From an uncultured Eggerthellaceae bacterium (GTDB taxonomy: Bacteria; Actinomycetota; Coriobacteriia; Coriobacteriales; Eggerthellaceae), in contig CALBGP010000025.1 in NCBI GenBank assembly GCA_937892845.1, forward strand, positions 1 to 64,000: a stretch of 64,000 nt of DNA, given 5' to 3'. The position numbers and the translations under genes were made by a program. The notes under the pieces are model-generated. The model searched no databases, was not told the origin of the DNA, and saw only the letters and a program-made list of their open reading frames with translations. Positions 53,867-62,916 of this stretch are shown piece by piece (position 1 is the stretch's first letter; each line of letters opens with the position of its first letter).

Positions 53867-54886
53867 CTACGATTGCGCCGGATAGTAGCGATTCACGCCA
53901 TCTTCGCACTTTCGCAGAACACGGCCCCTTTCCACCAGGTAGTCAAGGACCACCGTTCCGCTGTCTGCGATGCACATGCGCTGCAGAAGCGAAATATCTT
54001 CCCAGGCATCAAACGGAACGTTCCATTTGATGCGCCTGATGGCATCGAATCCGACAATGCCCGGCTCCGATTCCACAATGCGAAACGCCTCGTGCGCCCG
54101 GGCCTCATGATGGGCTATGAGCCATTCCACCCGTTCACGCCAATCGGTCCTGGGCTCGCCGTGGGCAACCATGATCCGGGTGATGGGAAGATCGAGCAGC
54201 TTGCGCAGATTCTCCAGGTATCGGCTCAATGCGTCCGTGAAGCCCAAGCGCAACCCCAAACTGGGCGATATGACGAACAGGACATGGTCGCCGCCGAAGA
54301 ACATGCCGCTGCGCCTGTGGAACAGCGAGATATGGCCGGGGGTATGCCCGCCTGTCCCTATCACCTCGAAGCTCTCCGACCCCACGCAGATGACGTCGCA
54401 TTCGTCCACGAAACGCCACGCATGGGCTTCGGCGTCGAAGCTGTCCATGCCCATGCCGAAACGGCGCAGCGCACCGATGAGGTCATCGCTTACGCCTTCG
54501 CGCGCACGTCGTTCTCCGATGCGCGCCATGTAGCCGTCATCACGGGACTCAACCATGCAGCCGTAATCGACGGGACTCAGGTACACGGGCGCAGAGGGGG
54601 CTGCGACCGAATCAAGCAGACCCGCATGGTCGTAATGCAGATGCGTCAGGAAAAACGAGGTCTTGTCCAAGTCGACGCCTATTTCGGCAAGCGCCTCCGT
54701 AAGCACCGCCCGACCCTCGTCGGTCCCCGCCCCTGTATCGACCACCAGAAATTCGCCATCGCTTTCGATCACGAAGCAATTCGTGGCCTTCGTGTTCACG
54801 TTGACGAACGGAACGGATATGCAATACACCCTCGGATCGTCCGAGACGATGCGCCAATGCGCACCTTTGTCGCCTTTCGCCTTCAA
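53867..54886 (-). CDS. MBL-fold metallo-hydrolase
   Basis: 339 residues from a TTG at 54886 with only a weak ribosome site; no ATG lies nearby in frame. The metal motif THLHYDHAG (near residue 85), a further His in GTGGHTPGHIS, FFGGDHVLF and a late MVAHGEPR complete the metallo-beta-lactamase set. A C-terminal winged-helix-like tail (residues 270-335) resembles that of LACTB2/GloB-like hydrolases. Substrate unknown. Confidence 0.87.
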   Translation of the reverse strand: MKAKGDKGAHWRIVSDDPRVYCISVPFVNVNTKATNCFVIESDGEFLVVDTGAGTDEGRAVLTEALAEIGVDLDKTSFFLTHLHYDHAGLLDSVAAPSAPVYLSPVDYGCMVESRDDGYMARIGERRAREGVSDDLIGALRRFGMGMDSFDAEAHAWRFVDECDVICVGSESFEVIGTGGHTPGHISLFHRRSGMFFGGDHVLFVISPSLGLRLGFTDALSRYLENLRKLLDLPITRIMVAHGEPRTDWRERVEWLIAHHEARAHEAFRIVESEPGIVGFDAIRRIKWNVPFDAWEDISLLQRMCIADSGTVVLDYLVERGRVLRKCEDGVNRYYPAQS

Positions 54887-54929
54887 CTGACGTCTTCACC
54901 CCCATGCGCACCCGCGCACATCATTCCTG

Positions 54930-56678
54930 TCATCGTTCACGCTCACGCCAGGGAACCCCAGCAAGCGTAGCGGCCATGGAAATGGCGCACGAAACCGCGA
55001 CGGGGACAATGACCCACACCGACGGCGTCCAGCTTGCCATGCCCGAAGCCAACCATGCAGAAACCAGAACCGATCCTATGATCAAAGCCGCTGACGCAAC
55101 GGCACCCACAAAAGCCAGGGGACGCGACCCCCTCAAGCAGCAGATGGCGAACAGTACGGCCGAAGCCATCCAGGCAACCAGCTGCACCCATGTGGCGGGC
55201 TTGGCCAGAAGCGCTACGGCGTTGGCTTCCATATGGTTCGAGAAATGCCAGTTGACCAGGGCGCTCCAGTCGAAAACGGACATGGACCCCGAACTTGCGA
55301 GCACAACCGCGACGCCGAACGAGAACGCCGCGCAGATGGCCGCGTCACGCACCTTCAGCACGTACCCGCAAACCAAAGGCGAAAGCGCGCCGAGTCCGAG
55401 CGCCCCCAGCCACACGTGCGCCAGGCCCGTCGAAGCGCACGCAGCGCTGTTGCGGCCCGAGAAAAACCACCACGCACCGCCCGCAACCGCCGCAAAGACG
55501 GCCATCACGACGGCATCGTTGGTAAACAGCGCCGCCACAAGGGCCGCAACCGAAAGCAGCGCTCCCAGAGCTGGGCTCGCAAGCGCCGCGACCACGCACA
55601 GCGCGCACAGGCCGAAGAACAGCGCCGTCGGAGCTCCTCCCACAGCGAAGAGCTGCGGGATGTTCGCCAGGAACAGCACGCCCGGGAGGGCGCATGCCGC
55701 GGCCGAGAAAACGCGGCGGCCCACAGCCCGCGCACGCTCGCTCATGAAGGACACAGCGGGCCGCGCCTCAACGGCATCATCCTGAGCGACCTCTCCGTAA
55801 TCCTCGCACGCTTCGCCCACCAAAACGGCCAGTTGGCGCTTGCCCTGGCGCGCGTTTCCCAAGTACGGCTCAAGCGCGTCGGCAAAATCACGGACCGAGC
55901 AGAAACGGTCCTCGCGGTCCAAAGACAACGCGTCGAAAAGCACGTCGTCGGCAGCTGCCGGCATGTCGCCGCGGGCCAGCGAAGGCACCACCAGCTCCGC
56001 ATCTTCAATGGCTGCTTCGGCCCAGGCCAGGTCAGGGGCGAGAAACGGGTTGTCGCCCGTCAGCATCTCATAGGTGAGCGCCGCCAGCGCCCATTCATCG
56101 GTTCTCTCGTCAGGCTGCTCCAAACGCATCTGCTCAAGCGGCATGTAGCCGATGGTGCCGCCTTCCGCCTGCCCGAATCCCGCGCTATGCGACAGCTCCG
56201 CCAGGCCGAAGTCCGAAACCTTGACCTGCCCCTGCCGGTCTATGAGCACATTGTCCGGCTTGATGTCCAGATGAAGGACCTGGTTCTCATGCGCCACTTC
56301 AAGAGCATGGGAAACTGCGCCGAACACCGACGCCACGATGTCCAGCGGCAACGGCCCGCCGTAGTCGTGCATGAAGCGCGTCAGCGTGACACCGTCCACG
56401 TACTCCATGATCAGATAGGCCATGCCGTCGGAGATTTCGAAATCATAGACGCCCACGATGTCCGAATCGGACAGCATTGCGGCCGTGCGCGCCTCATCCA
56501 GACCCGGTATGCGAGCAGGCTCCGCTCCGCCGCCCTGCAGGGCGCCGTTGTCAAGCGGAAGGCATTTGATTGCAACGCGCCGTTGAATACGCGTATCCCA
56601 TGCGACCTGCACCGTTGCAAAGCCGCCCTTGCCGGCGGTGTCTATGACTCTATATCTGTTCAGAATAAGATTTTGCAC
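54930..56678 (-). CDS. Membrane Ser/Thr protein kinase with HLD catalytic loop
   Basis: 582 residues from a GTG (AAAGG upstream). Kinase domain about 5-270: glycine loop AGKGGFATV, Lys in RVAIKCLP, catalytic loop VLHLDIKPDNVLID and DFGLAE. The usual HRD Arg is Leu. A soluble linker and about eight membrane helices follow to the C-terminus, unlike PASTA-type kinases. It is divergent from fhaA. Activity is plausible since Lys, Asp, Asn and DFG are kept. Confidence 0.9.
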   Translation of the reverse strand: MQNLILNRYRVIDTAGKGGFATVQVAWDTRIQRRVAIKCLPLDNGALQGGGAEPARIPGLDEARTAAMLSDSDIVGVYDFEISDGMAYLIMEYVDGVTLTRFMHDYGGPLPLDIVASVFGAVSHALEVAHENQVLHLDIKPDNVLIDRQGQVKVSDFGLAELSHSAGFGQAEGGTIGYMPLEQMRLEQPDERTDEWALAALTYEMLTGDNPFLAPDLAWAEAAIEDAELVVPSLARGDMPAAADDVLFDALSLDREDRFCSVRDFADALEPYLGNARQGKRQLAVLVGEACEDYGEVAQDDAVEARPAVSFMSERARAVGRRVFSAAACALPGVLFLANIPQLFAVGGAPTALFFGLCALCVVAALASPALGALLSVAALVAALFTNDAVVMAVFAAVAGGAWWFFSGRNSAACASTGLAHVWLGALGLGALSPLVCGYVLKVRDAAICAAFSFGVAVVLASSGSMSVFDWSALVNWHFSNHMEANAVALLAKPATWVQLVAWMASAVLFAICCLRGSRPLAFVGAVASAALIIGSVLVSAWLASGMASWTPSVWVIVPVAVSCAISMAATLAGVPWRERER

Positions 56679-56710
56679 AGAGGGTGCCTTTCGCCTACAA
56701 TTTTGAAGCT

Positions 56711-56739
56711 ATTATATATGTCTTGAGCTAACGAACCAA
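56711..56739 (-). promoter_or_regulatory. Promoter of the membrane kinase gene
   Basis: On the minus strand -35 TTGGTT (56739-56734), 17-bp spacer, -10 TATAAT (56716-56711). It lies in the 85-bp divergent gap with fhaA. Confidence 0.7.
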
Positions 56740-56763
56740 AAACGCAGAAAGGCTTAAGTCGAC

Positions 56764-58344
56764 ATGGGACTGTTCTCACGTTTTGAAGGCAAAATGGAAG
56801 ACACCTTCGAAGGCGCCGCCGATAAGATGTCGAATTCCCCCATTTCACCCGTTCAGATAGTCAAAAAAGCCGAAAAGCAGATGAAGCGCGAAAAAGTTGT
56901 GAGCGCAGGCCGCCAGTACGCCCCCACGCTCTACACCGTGCTGGTGAACCCGGATGACGACCAGCGCCTGTTCGGCTTCTACCCCACACTTGCCGGCGAA
57001 ACCGAGACGCGTCTGGCGGCAGCAGCTGCCTCCGAAGGCCTGGTCATGGAGTGCCAGCCCCTTGTGCGCTTCATCGTCGACGAAAGCCTCAAGCACGGCA
57101 AATTCGATATCATCGCCGAACCCGTGAGCGCGCCCATCATCTCCCAGCTGCGTGCCGAAGAGATGCAGCGCTACGGCATGGGCGGCGCCGGCGCAAATGT
57201 CCCCTACCCCGGATCCGGCGCAAACCAGGCACAGGGCTTCGCGCCCGCACCGCAGGGTTTCGGCCATCCCGCATCCGTGCCCGCACCCCAGCCCTACGGC
57301 GTTCCCGCCCCCGCACCTGCGCCCCAACCCTACGGCGCGCCCCAGCCTTACGCTGCGGCCAACCCCTACGGCGCGGCCGACCCCTTCGCCGAGCCTCCCG
57401 TGTACGGCCAGCAGCCCGCGCAGAACTCCGTCCCCTTCGGCCAGCAGCCCCAGGCTGATTGGGCCGCGCAGCAGTCCCAGGCGGACTGGGCCGCGCAGCA
57501 GTCCCAGGCCAAGCCGCCGCTGCCCTATGTGCCCGAAGAAGAGATCGACTACTCCCTGGACTACGGCGAGTACACCTTCGACAGCCGCAACTTCCAGGAC
57601 TACCGCCAGCCCGCACCTGAAGCGCCCGAGCCCGAGGCCGTGCAGGTGGAAGGAACGCAACCTGAAGCCAACGCGGACTTCGCAGGCTTCGCCGATGCCG
57701 AAGCGCACGCTCCTGCAGAAAACCAGGATGCTTTCAGCGCAGACACCCTCGATCCCTTCGACGCGGACCGCAGCCCCAATCCGTTCAGCGACGTGGATGC
57801 GCAGCAGTTCGAAGCGGCCGCAAGCCAGCCGTTCAACCAGAATCCCTACCAGCCGCAGCCCCAGCCTGCAGCTGCACAGCCCTATGGCCAGCCGGCGTAC
57901 GGCCAGCCTGGTTACGGCGCCGCCTACGGACAGCCCGGCTACGGCGCCCCCGTCTCCGCACCCTTCGGCCAGCAGCCCTACGCAGGAGCCCCCGCGGTTC
58001 CCACGTCGGTCTTCGCCAACGGAGCAGGCGGCGTGAACGCCATGCCCTCGCAGGGCGCGGTGCGCGCACGACTGGTGGATATGGCCACGGGTCGCAGCTA
58101 CAACATTGCCACCAACCGTGTGATCTTGGGCCGCGACCGTTCCTGCACCATCATGGTCAACGACATCAACGCTTCGCGCCAGCACGCTGAACTGCGCTTC
58201 GAGCCGCAGGGCGTCTGGGTCATCACGGACCTGGGCTCAACCAACGGTACGCTCGTCAACGGCCAGCCCGTGTCCCGCATGGGCCTGCGCGAAGGCGACC
58301 GCGTCACCCTGGGCATCACCGACTTCATCTTCACCCTGCGCTAA
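56764..58344 (+). CDS. fhaA: FHA-domain protein FhaA (DUF3662 + FHA)
   Basis: 526 residues. An N-terminal DUF3662 domain (about 1-125, MGLFSRFEGKMEDTFEGA) precedes a long Pro/Gln/Tyr/Ala-rich low-complexity linker that includes two QADWAAQQS units. The C-terminal FHA domain (about 435-520) has ILGRDRSCTIMV, ASRQHAEL and DLGSTNGTLVNG, which binds phosphothreonine. In actinobacteria FhaA links PknB signalling to peptidoglycan synthesis. AAAGG precedes the ATG. First gene of the operon. Confidence 0.92.
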   Translation: MGLFSRFEGKMEDTFEGAADKMSNSPISPVQIVKKAEKQMKREKVVSAGRQYAPTLYTVLVNPDDDQRLFGFYPTLAGETETRLAAAAASEGLVMECQPLVRFIVDESLKHGKFDIIAEPVSAPIISQLRAEEMQRYGMGGAGANVPYPGSGANQAQGFAPAPQGFGHPASVPAPQPYGVPAPAPAPQPYGAPQPYAAANPYGAADPFAEPPVYGQQPAQNSVPFGQQPQADWAAQQSQADWAAQQSQAKPPLPYVPEEEIDYSLDYGEYTFDSRNFQDYRQPAPEAPEPEAVQVEGTQPEANADFAGFADAEAHAPAENQDAFSADTLDPFDADRSPNPFSDVDAQQFEAAASQPFNQNPYQPQPQPAAAQPYGQPAYGQPGYGAAYGQPGYGAPVSAPFGQQPYAGAPAVPTSVFANGAGGVNAMPSQGAVRARLVDMATGRSYNIATNRVILGRDRSCTIMVNDINASRQHAELRFEPQGVWVITDLGSTNGTLVNGQPVSRMGLREGDRVTLGITDFIFTLR

Positions 58345-58362
58345 CGCGCCTAGGAGGCTTCG

Positions 58363-58776
58363 ATGATCGACGTCGTTCTGCTAGCCGGCCGCTTGCTGCT
58401 GGTGGCCCTGCTGTACCTGTTTCTGTTCGCCATCATGAAAACCGGCATCGGCCTGGTCAAGGGCCAGCGCCGCAAGGAGAAGTCCTGGGGGCTTTCCGTT
58501 GAACGCGGCCCCAAGGAGCTGCGCGGCGTGAAGATGGCCGTCAACGGCCCGGTCATCGTGGGCCGCTCACCCGGAGCGGACATTGTCATCGGAGCCAGCT
58601 ACGTCTCGGGTCGCCACGCGCGTTTCTCCCTCATGGGCCAGAACCTCTTCGTCGAAGATCTGGGGTCGACCAACGGAACGGCCGTCAACGGCAAGCGCAT
58701 CAGCGAGCCTGCAGCGCTGCGCAACGGAGACGTGGTCAACGTCGGCGACGTTGCCATCCGCGTCCGCTTCGAGTAA
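58363..58776 (+). CDS. fhaB: FHA-domain protein FhaB
   Basis: 137 residues; AGGAGG precedes the ATG. One N-terminal membrane helix (LLLVALLYLFLFAIM) and an FHA domain (about 60-135) with IVGRSPGADIVI, SGRHARF and DLGSTNGTAVNG. It is the small partner of FhaA and a substrate and phospho-reader in the PknB pathway. It lies 18 bp after fhaA. Confidence 0.92.
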   Translation: MIDVVLLAGRLLLVALLYLFLFAIMKTGIGLVKGQRRKEKSWGLSVERGPKELRGVKMAVNGPVIVGRSPGADIVIGASYVSGRHARFSLMGQNLFVEDLGSTNGTAVNGKRISEPAALRNGDVVNVGDVAIRVRFE

Positions 58777-58785
58777 GGCGGCGCC

Positions 58786-59970
58786 GTGGCAACTTCACGC
58801 ACAGTTCATTCCCGCAAGATCGCACGCGCTGCGCACTCGCATTCCGCACCCAAAAAGCCCATGCCGTCCTACGGCTCGCGCACTGATATAGGTCTCGTGC
58901 GCGACCACAACGAGGACAGCCTGGTGGTCCAGCCTCCCCTTTTCGCCGTCGCCGACGGAATGGGCGGGCATGCGGCAGGCGAAGTTGCCAGCGAAATCGC
59001 CGTGCAGACGCTCGCCGAATTCGCTCCCGTAACTGCAGATGGAGACGAACTTGCGCGCGCCATCATCAAGGCGAACCGGGCCGTCATAGAGGCAGCGCTC
59101 GACGGGCGCGGTTCCGAAGGCATGGGCACAACGGTCACCGCCGCCATCGTGGATGGCGAACGCCTCTCCATCGGCCAGGTGGGCGATTCGCGCGCCTACC
59201 TGCTGCATGCAGGCTGCCTCCAGCGCATCACGCGCGACCATTCGCTGATGGCCGAGTACATTGAAAGCGGCCGCATCACCGAAGAGGAAGCCCGCACGCA
59301 TCCGAAGCGCAGCATCATCACACGCGCCCTGGGCAGCGACCCCAACACCCTGCCCGACATCTACGATATGAACGTTTCCGCAGGCGACAGGCTTCTTTTA
59401 TGCTCTGATGGACTTTCGGGCATGATCCGTGATTCCGAAATAGAGCACACGCTTGCCACCGTGCGCGACCCGCAGAAATGCGCCGGCATCCTGGTGCGCC
59501 AGGCAATCGACGCAGGCGGCAACGACAACATCACGGCCATTGTGGTGGACATCACCGGCAACAGCGAAGCACGCGCGCGCCGCGAGCGCTTCAAGATGCG
59601 CGCCGGAGCCCTGTTTCTGGCGGCGGCGCTGGTGCTCGTGCTGGCGGCAAGCTGTTTCGGCTTCTACGCCTACGCGCACAACTCCGCCTACATCAAGTCA
59701 GACAACGGCTACGTGACCATCTACCGCGGCATTCCCGGCTCCGTTTTCGGCCTGACCATCTCCAACCAGGTTGAGGTCTGCGACATGCCCGCCGATCAAG
59801 CACCCGCCGGCGTGCAGGATGACCTTGCAGGCGAAGGTCTGCGCGTCGATTCCGTGGACGAGGCGCGCCGCCTTGTGGCCACCTGGGAGCAGCAGAGCCA
59901 AGGCGAAGGCGCCGAAGCGCCCGATGCGTCCCCCGCGTCCGATGACGCGCAAGGCGGTGCTGCCGCATGA
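58786..59970 (+). CDS. PP2C-family Ser/Thr protein phosphatase (PstP type)
   Basis: 394 residues from a GTG at 58786. PP2C motifs: GLVRDHNEDSL, VADGMGGHAAGEVAS, GQVGDSRAYLL, LCSDGLSGMI and GGNDNITAIVVD (metal-binding Asp residues all present). One membrane helix (near 270-292) and an external tail follow. It opposes the PknB kinase. The stop overlaps the next start (ATGA). Confidence 0.94.
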   Translation: MATSRTVHSRKIARAAHSHSAPKKPMPSYGSRTDIGLVRDHNEDSLVVQPPLFAVADGMGGHAAGEVASEIAVQTLAEFAPVTADGDELARAIIKANRAVIEAALDGRGSEGMGTTVTAAIVDGERLSIGQVGDSRAYLLHAGCLQRITRDHSLMAEYIESGRITEEEARTHPKRSIITRALGSDPNTLPDIYDMNVSAGDRLLLCSDGLSGMIRDSEIEHTLATVRDPQKCAGILVRQAIDAGGNDNITAIVVDITGNSEARARRERFKMRAGALFLAAALVLVLAASCFGFYAYAHNSAYIKSDNGYVTIYRGIPGSVFGLTISNQVEVCDMPADQAPAGVQDDLAGEGLRVDSVDEARRLVATWEQQSQGEGAEAPDASPASDDAQGGAAA

Positions 59971-62846
59971 CGCGCCGCAACACCGAACTTCTCCTGCTTT
60001 GCCTGGCAGCCCCCATCGTGGTGCTGCTTTTCGCCATGATGCTGGTCAACCAGGGCACCGCGCTGTCCTTCGAGACGCTGGCCGTGCCCCTGGGGCTGTT
60101 CGGCGCCTTCGTAGCCGCGCACATAGCCGTGCGCATCTTCGCCAAAAACGCCGACCCCGCCGTGCTTCCCATCGTGTTCGCCCTCTCGGGCATCGGCATC
60201 GCCTTCGTCACGCGCCTGGCGCCCGAATTGGCAATGCGCCAGGTCATGTGGCTGTTCTTGGGCGTTGGCGCCATGATTGCCACGTTGGCGCTCATCCGCA
60301 ACCTGGACAAGATAGTCAACTACAAGTACACCATCATGGTCATTGGCCTGGTGCTCCTGCTTTCCCCCATGCTGCCCGTCATAGGCCATGAGGAGCTGGG
60401 CAGCCGCATCTGGCTGAAGATAGGATCGCTGAGCTTCCAGCCGGGCGAGATAGCGAAGATTTTCATCGTGCTCTTCCTGGCCGCCTATCTGGCCCAGAAC
60501 CGCGAGATGCTGTCCATCTTCACGGCGCGCGTCGGACGCTTTCGCTTGCCTGACCTGCGTACACTTGCACCGCTGCTCATCATGTGGGCCATCTCCTTCA
60601 TCATCGTCGTGTTCGAGAAGGACCTGGGCTCGGCGCTTGTCTGCTTCGCCTTGTTCCTGATCATGCTTTACGTGGCAAGCGGCAAGAAGCTCTATCCCGT
60701 GGTGGGCTTGACGCTGGCCGCAGCCGGCTGCATCGTGCTCTATTCCGCCTTCGGCCACGTGCAGATCCGCGTCAACACCTGGCTGAATCCCTTCGCAGAC
60801 CCCTCCGGCACCGGCTACCAGCTGTGCCAGAGCATCTATTCGCTGGCCGACGGCGGCCTGTTCGGCGTGGGCGTGGGCAACGGCCTGGCCGACCTCATCC
60901 CCGTCGTGGAAAGCGACTTCATCTTCACAGCCATTGCCGAAGAGACCGGGCTTCTGGGCGCGGCCGCCGTGCTGCTGCTCTTCCTCTCCCTGGGCATCCG
61001 CGGCTTCGCCACCGCCGCACGCGCGAAAAGCGACGTGAGCGCTTTCGTGGCCGTGGGCGTGACCAGCGTCATCGTCTTGCAGGCTTTCATCATCGTGGGC
61101 GGCGTCACGCGTTTGATCCCCTTGACGGGCCTCACCCTGCCCTTCATCAGCCAGGGCGGTTCATCGTTGCTGGCCAGCTTCATAGGCATTGCGCTGCTTT
61201 TGCGCTGCGGGCATGAGGCCACCGGCGTTCAGACGGAAATGGTGGGCGCAACCGGCCAGATTCCCCCCATCAAGGCGAACGCCCGCGGCTCGCATGCCGC
61301 CGGCGCCCACGTCGCTGGATCGCATGCATCCTCCGCCCGCTTCGGATCCGACCCTTCGCAGACAGGCGTTTTGGGGCGCGTGGCCCTGGGCAAGCGCCTG
61401 ACCGAAACCATCCTGGCGCTGTCGGTGCTTTTCGCCCTGCTCGTGGCCAACCTCACCTACGTCATGGTCATCAAAGCCGACGATTACCAGAGCTACCCCG
61501 GCAACAACCACACCCTCTACCAGGAAGCGCGCACCGAACGCGGAGCCATCAGGACCGTGGACGGTGTGACGCTGGCGGAAAGCGTGCAGCAGGAAGACGG
61601 CACCTACGTGCGCAACTACCCTGCCGGCAGCATGGCCGCGCACGTGGTTGGATACTACTCGCAGCAATACGGCCTCTCCGGCATCGAAGCAGCCATGAAC
61701 GACACGCTCAAGGGGCATGAGAACTACGCCACCTGGACCGATGTCATCAACAACGCAGCCGGCATCAATTCGCCCGGAAACGACGTCACGCTGACCATAG
61801 ATTCGCGCACCCAGCAGGCTGCCGAAAACGAACTTGCGGGATGGTCCGGCGCCATCGTGGTGCTTGATCCGAAGACGGGCGCCGTGCTGGCCTGCGCAAG
61901 CGCCCCCACCTACTCGAATGCCGATGTCGACGCCCTGTTGGCTGCATCCGCATCCGGAACCGATGACGGCAGCGGCACGCTGATCAACCGCGCCACGCAG
62001 GCGCTCTATGCACCGGGCTCCACCTTCAAGCTGGTCACCCTGGCGGCCGCGCTGGACAACGGAGTCGCCACCCTGGACAGCGAATACGAGGCCCCGGCCA
62101 GCATAGAGCTTGGCAACGCGCCTGTGACCAACGCCGCCGACCAGGCCTTCGGCACCATCACGCTTGAACGCGCCACCGAAGTTTCCGCCAACACCGTCTT
62201 CGGCCAGGTGGCCGTTGACCTGGGGCCTGAGACCCTGGTGTCCGCCGCGCAGAAATTCGGCTTCAACACCACCCTTGCCGGTTTCGAGCTTCCGCTCTAC
62301 ACCTCGCTCATGCCCGATCCGGACGAAATGACCACTTGGGAGACCGCCTGGGCAGGAAGCGGCCAGCCTGTCGGCCAGCATGAAAGCCCCGCGGGCCCGC
62401 AGGCGACCGTGCTGCAGATGGCCATGGTCGCAAGCGCCGTAGCCAACGGCGGCATGCTGCAGATGCCGCACCTGGTTGACAGCGTCTACAACGCCCAGGG
62501 CGAAAAGACCCTGATGGCACCCGCGAAAGGCCTTGGCGCGGCCATGTCGAAGAGCACTGCCGACGCCATCAAGAAGGCCATGGTGGGCGTGGTCAACAAC
62601 GGTACGGGCTACGGCGCCGCCATTGACGGCGTGCAGGTTGCCGGCAAGACGGGCACGGCTGAAACCGGAAAAGAAAACGACGACAGCTGGTTTGTGGGCT
62701 TCGCCCCGGCCGATGACCCCGAAGTGGTGGTTGCCGTCTTGATCGAGCAGGGCGTGGGCGCAGACTCCCATGATGAGTCCGGCCAAGCCAGCCCGAAAGC
62801 GCAAAATGTATTGAAAACAGCCCTGGAAGTGATGGGTGAAAAATAG
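59967..62846 (+). CDS. FtsW/RodA glycosyltransferase fused to a class B penicillin-binding protein
   Basis: 959 residues. Residues 1-420 form a SEDS (RodA/FtsW) polymerase with about ten helices: GSRIWLKIG, FEKDLGSALV and VGGVTRLIPLTGLTLPFISQ with GGSS. A linker of about 60 residues and one further helix (ETILALSVLFALLVANLTYV) lead into a PBP transpeptidase (about 500-955). Its active-site motifs are GSTFK, SAN and AGKTGTAE. Elsewhere the partners are separate rodA and pbpA genes. The frame is uninterrupted. Confidence 0.95.
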   Translation: MTRRNTELLLLCLAAPIVVLLFAMMLVNQGTALSFETLAVPLGLFGAFVAAHIAVRIFAKNADPAVLPIVFALSGIGIAFVTRLAPELAMRQVMWLFLGVGAMIATLALIRNLDKIVNYKYTIMVIGLVLLLSPMLPVIGHEELGSRIWLKIGSLSFQPGEIAKIFIVLFLAAYLAQNREMLSIFTARVGRFRLPDLRTLAPLLIMWAISFIIVVFEKDLGSALVCFALFLIMLYVASGKKLYPVVGLTLAAAGCIVLYSAFGHVQIRVNTWLNPFADPSGTGYQLCQSIYSLADGGLFGVGVGNGLADLIPVVESDFIFTAIAEETGLLGAAAVLLLFLSLGIRGFATAARAKSDVSAFVAVGVTSVIVLQAFIIVGGVTRLIPLTGLTLPFISQGGSSLLASFIGIALLLRCGHEATGVQTEMVGATGQIPPIKANARGSHAAGAHVAGSHASSARFGSDPSQTGVLGRVALGKRLTETILALSVLFALLVANLTYVMVIKADDYQSYPGNNHTLYQEARTERGAIRTVDGVTLAESVQQEDGTYVRNYPAGSMAAHVVGYYSQQYGLSGIEAAMNDTLKGHENYATWTDVINNAAGINSPGNDVTLTIDSRTQQAAENELAGWSGAIVVLDPKTGAVLACASAPTYSNADVDALLAASASGTDDGSGTLINRATQALYAPGSTFKLVTLAAALDNGVATLDSEYEAPASIELGNAPVTNAADQAFGTITLERATEVSANTVFGQVAVDLGPETLVSAAQKFGFNTTLAGFELPLYTSLMPDPDEMTTWETAWAGSGQPVGQHESPAGPQATVLQMAMVASAVANGGMLQMPHLVDSVYNAQGEKTLMAPAKGLGAAMSKSTADAIKKAMVGVVNNGTGYGAAIDGVQVAGKTGTAETGKENDDSWFVGFAPADDPEVVVAVLIEQGVGADSHDESGQASPKAQNVLKTALEVMGEK

Positions 62847-62916
62847 ATAAGGTATCATGTTGTCTGTATGACTTGATTGATCACGCGCAGCGGACAGCTT
62901 GTAATGAGGAGACGAC

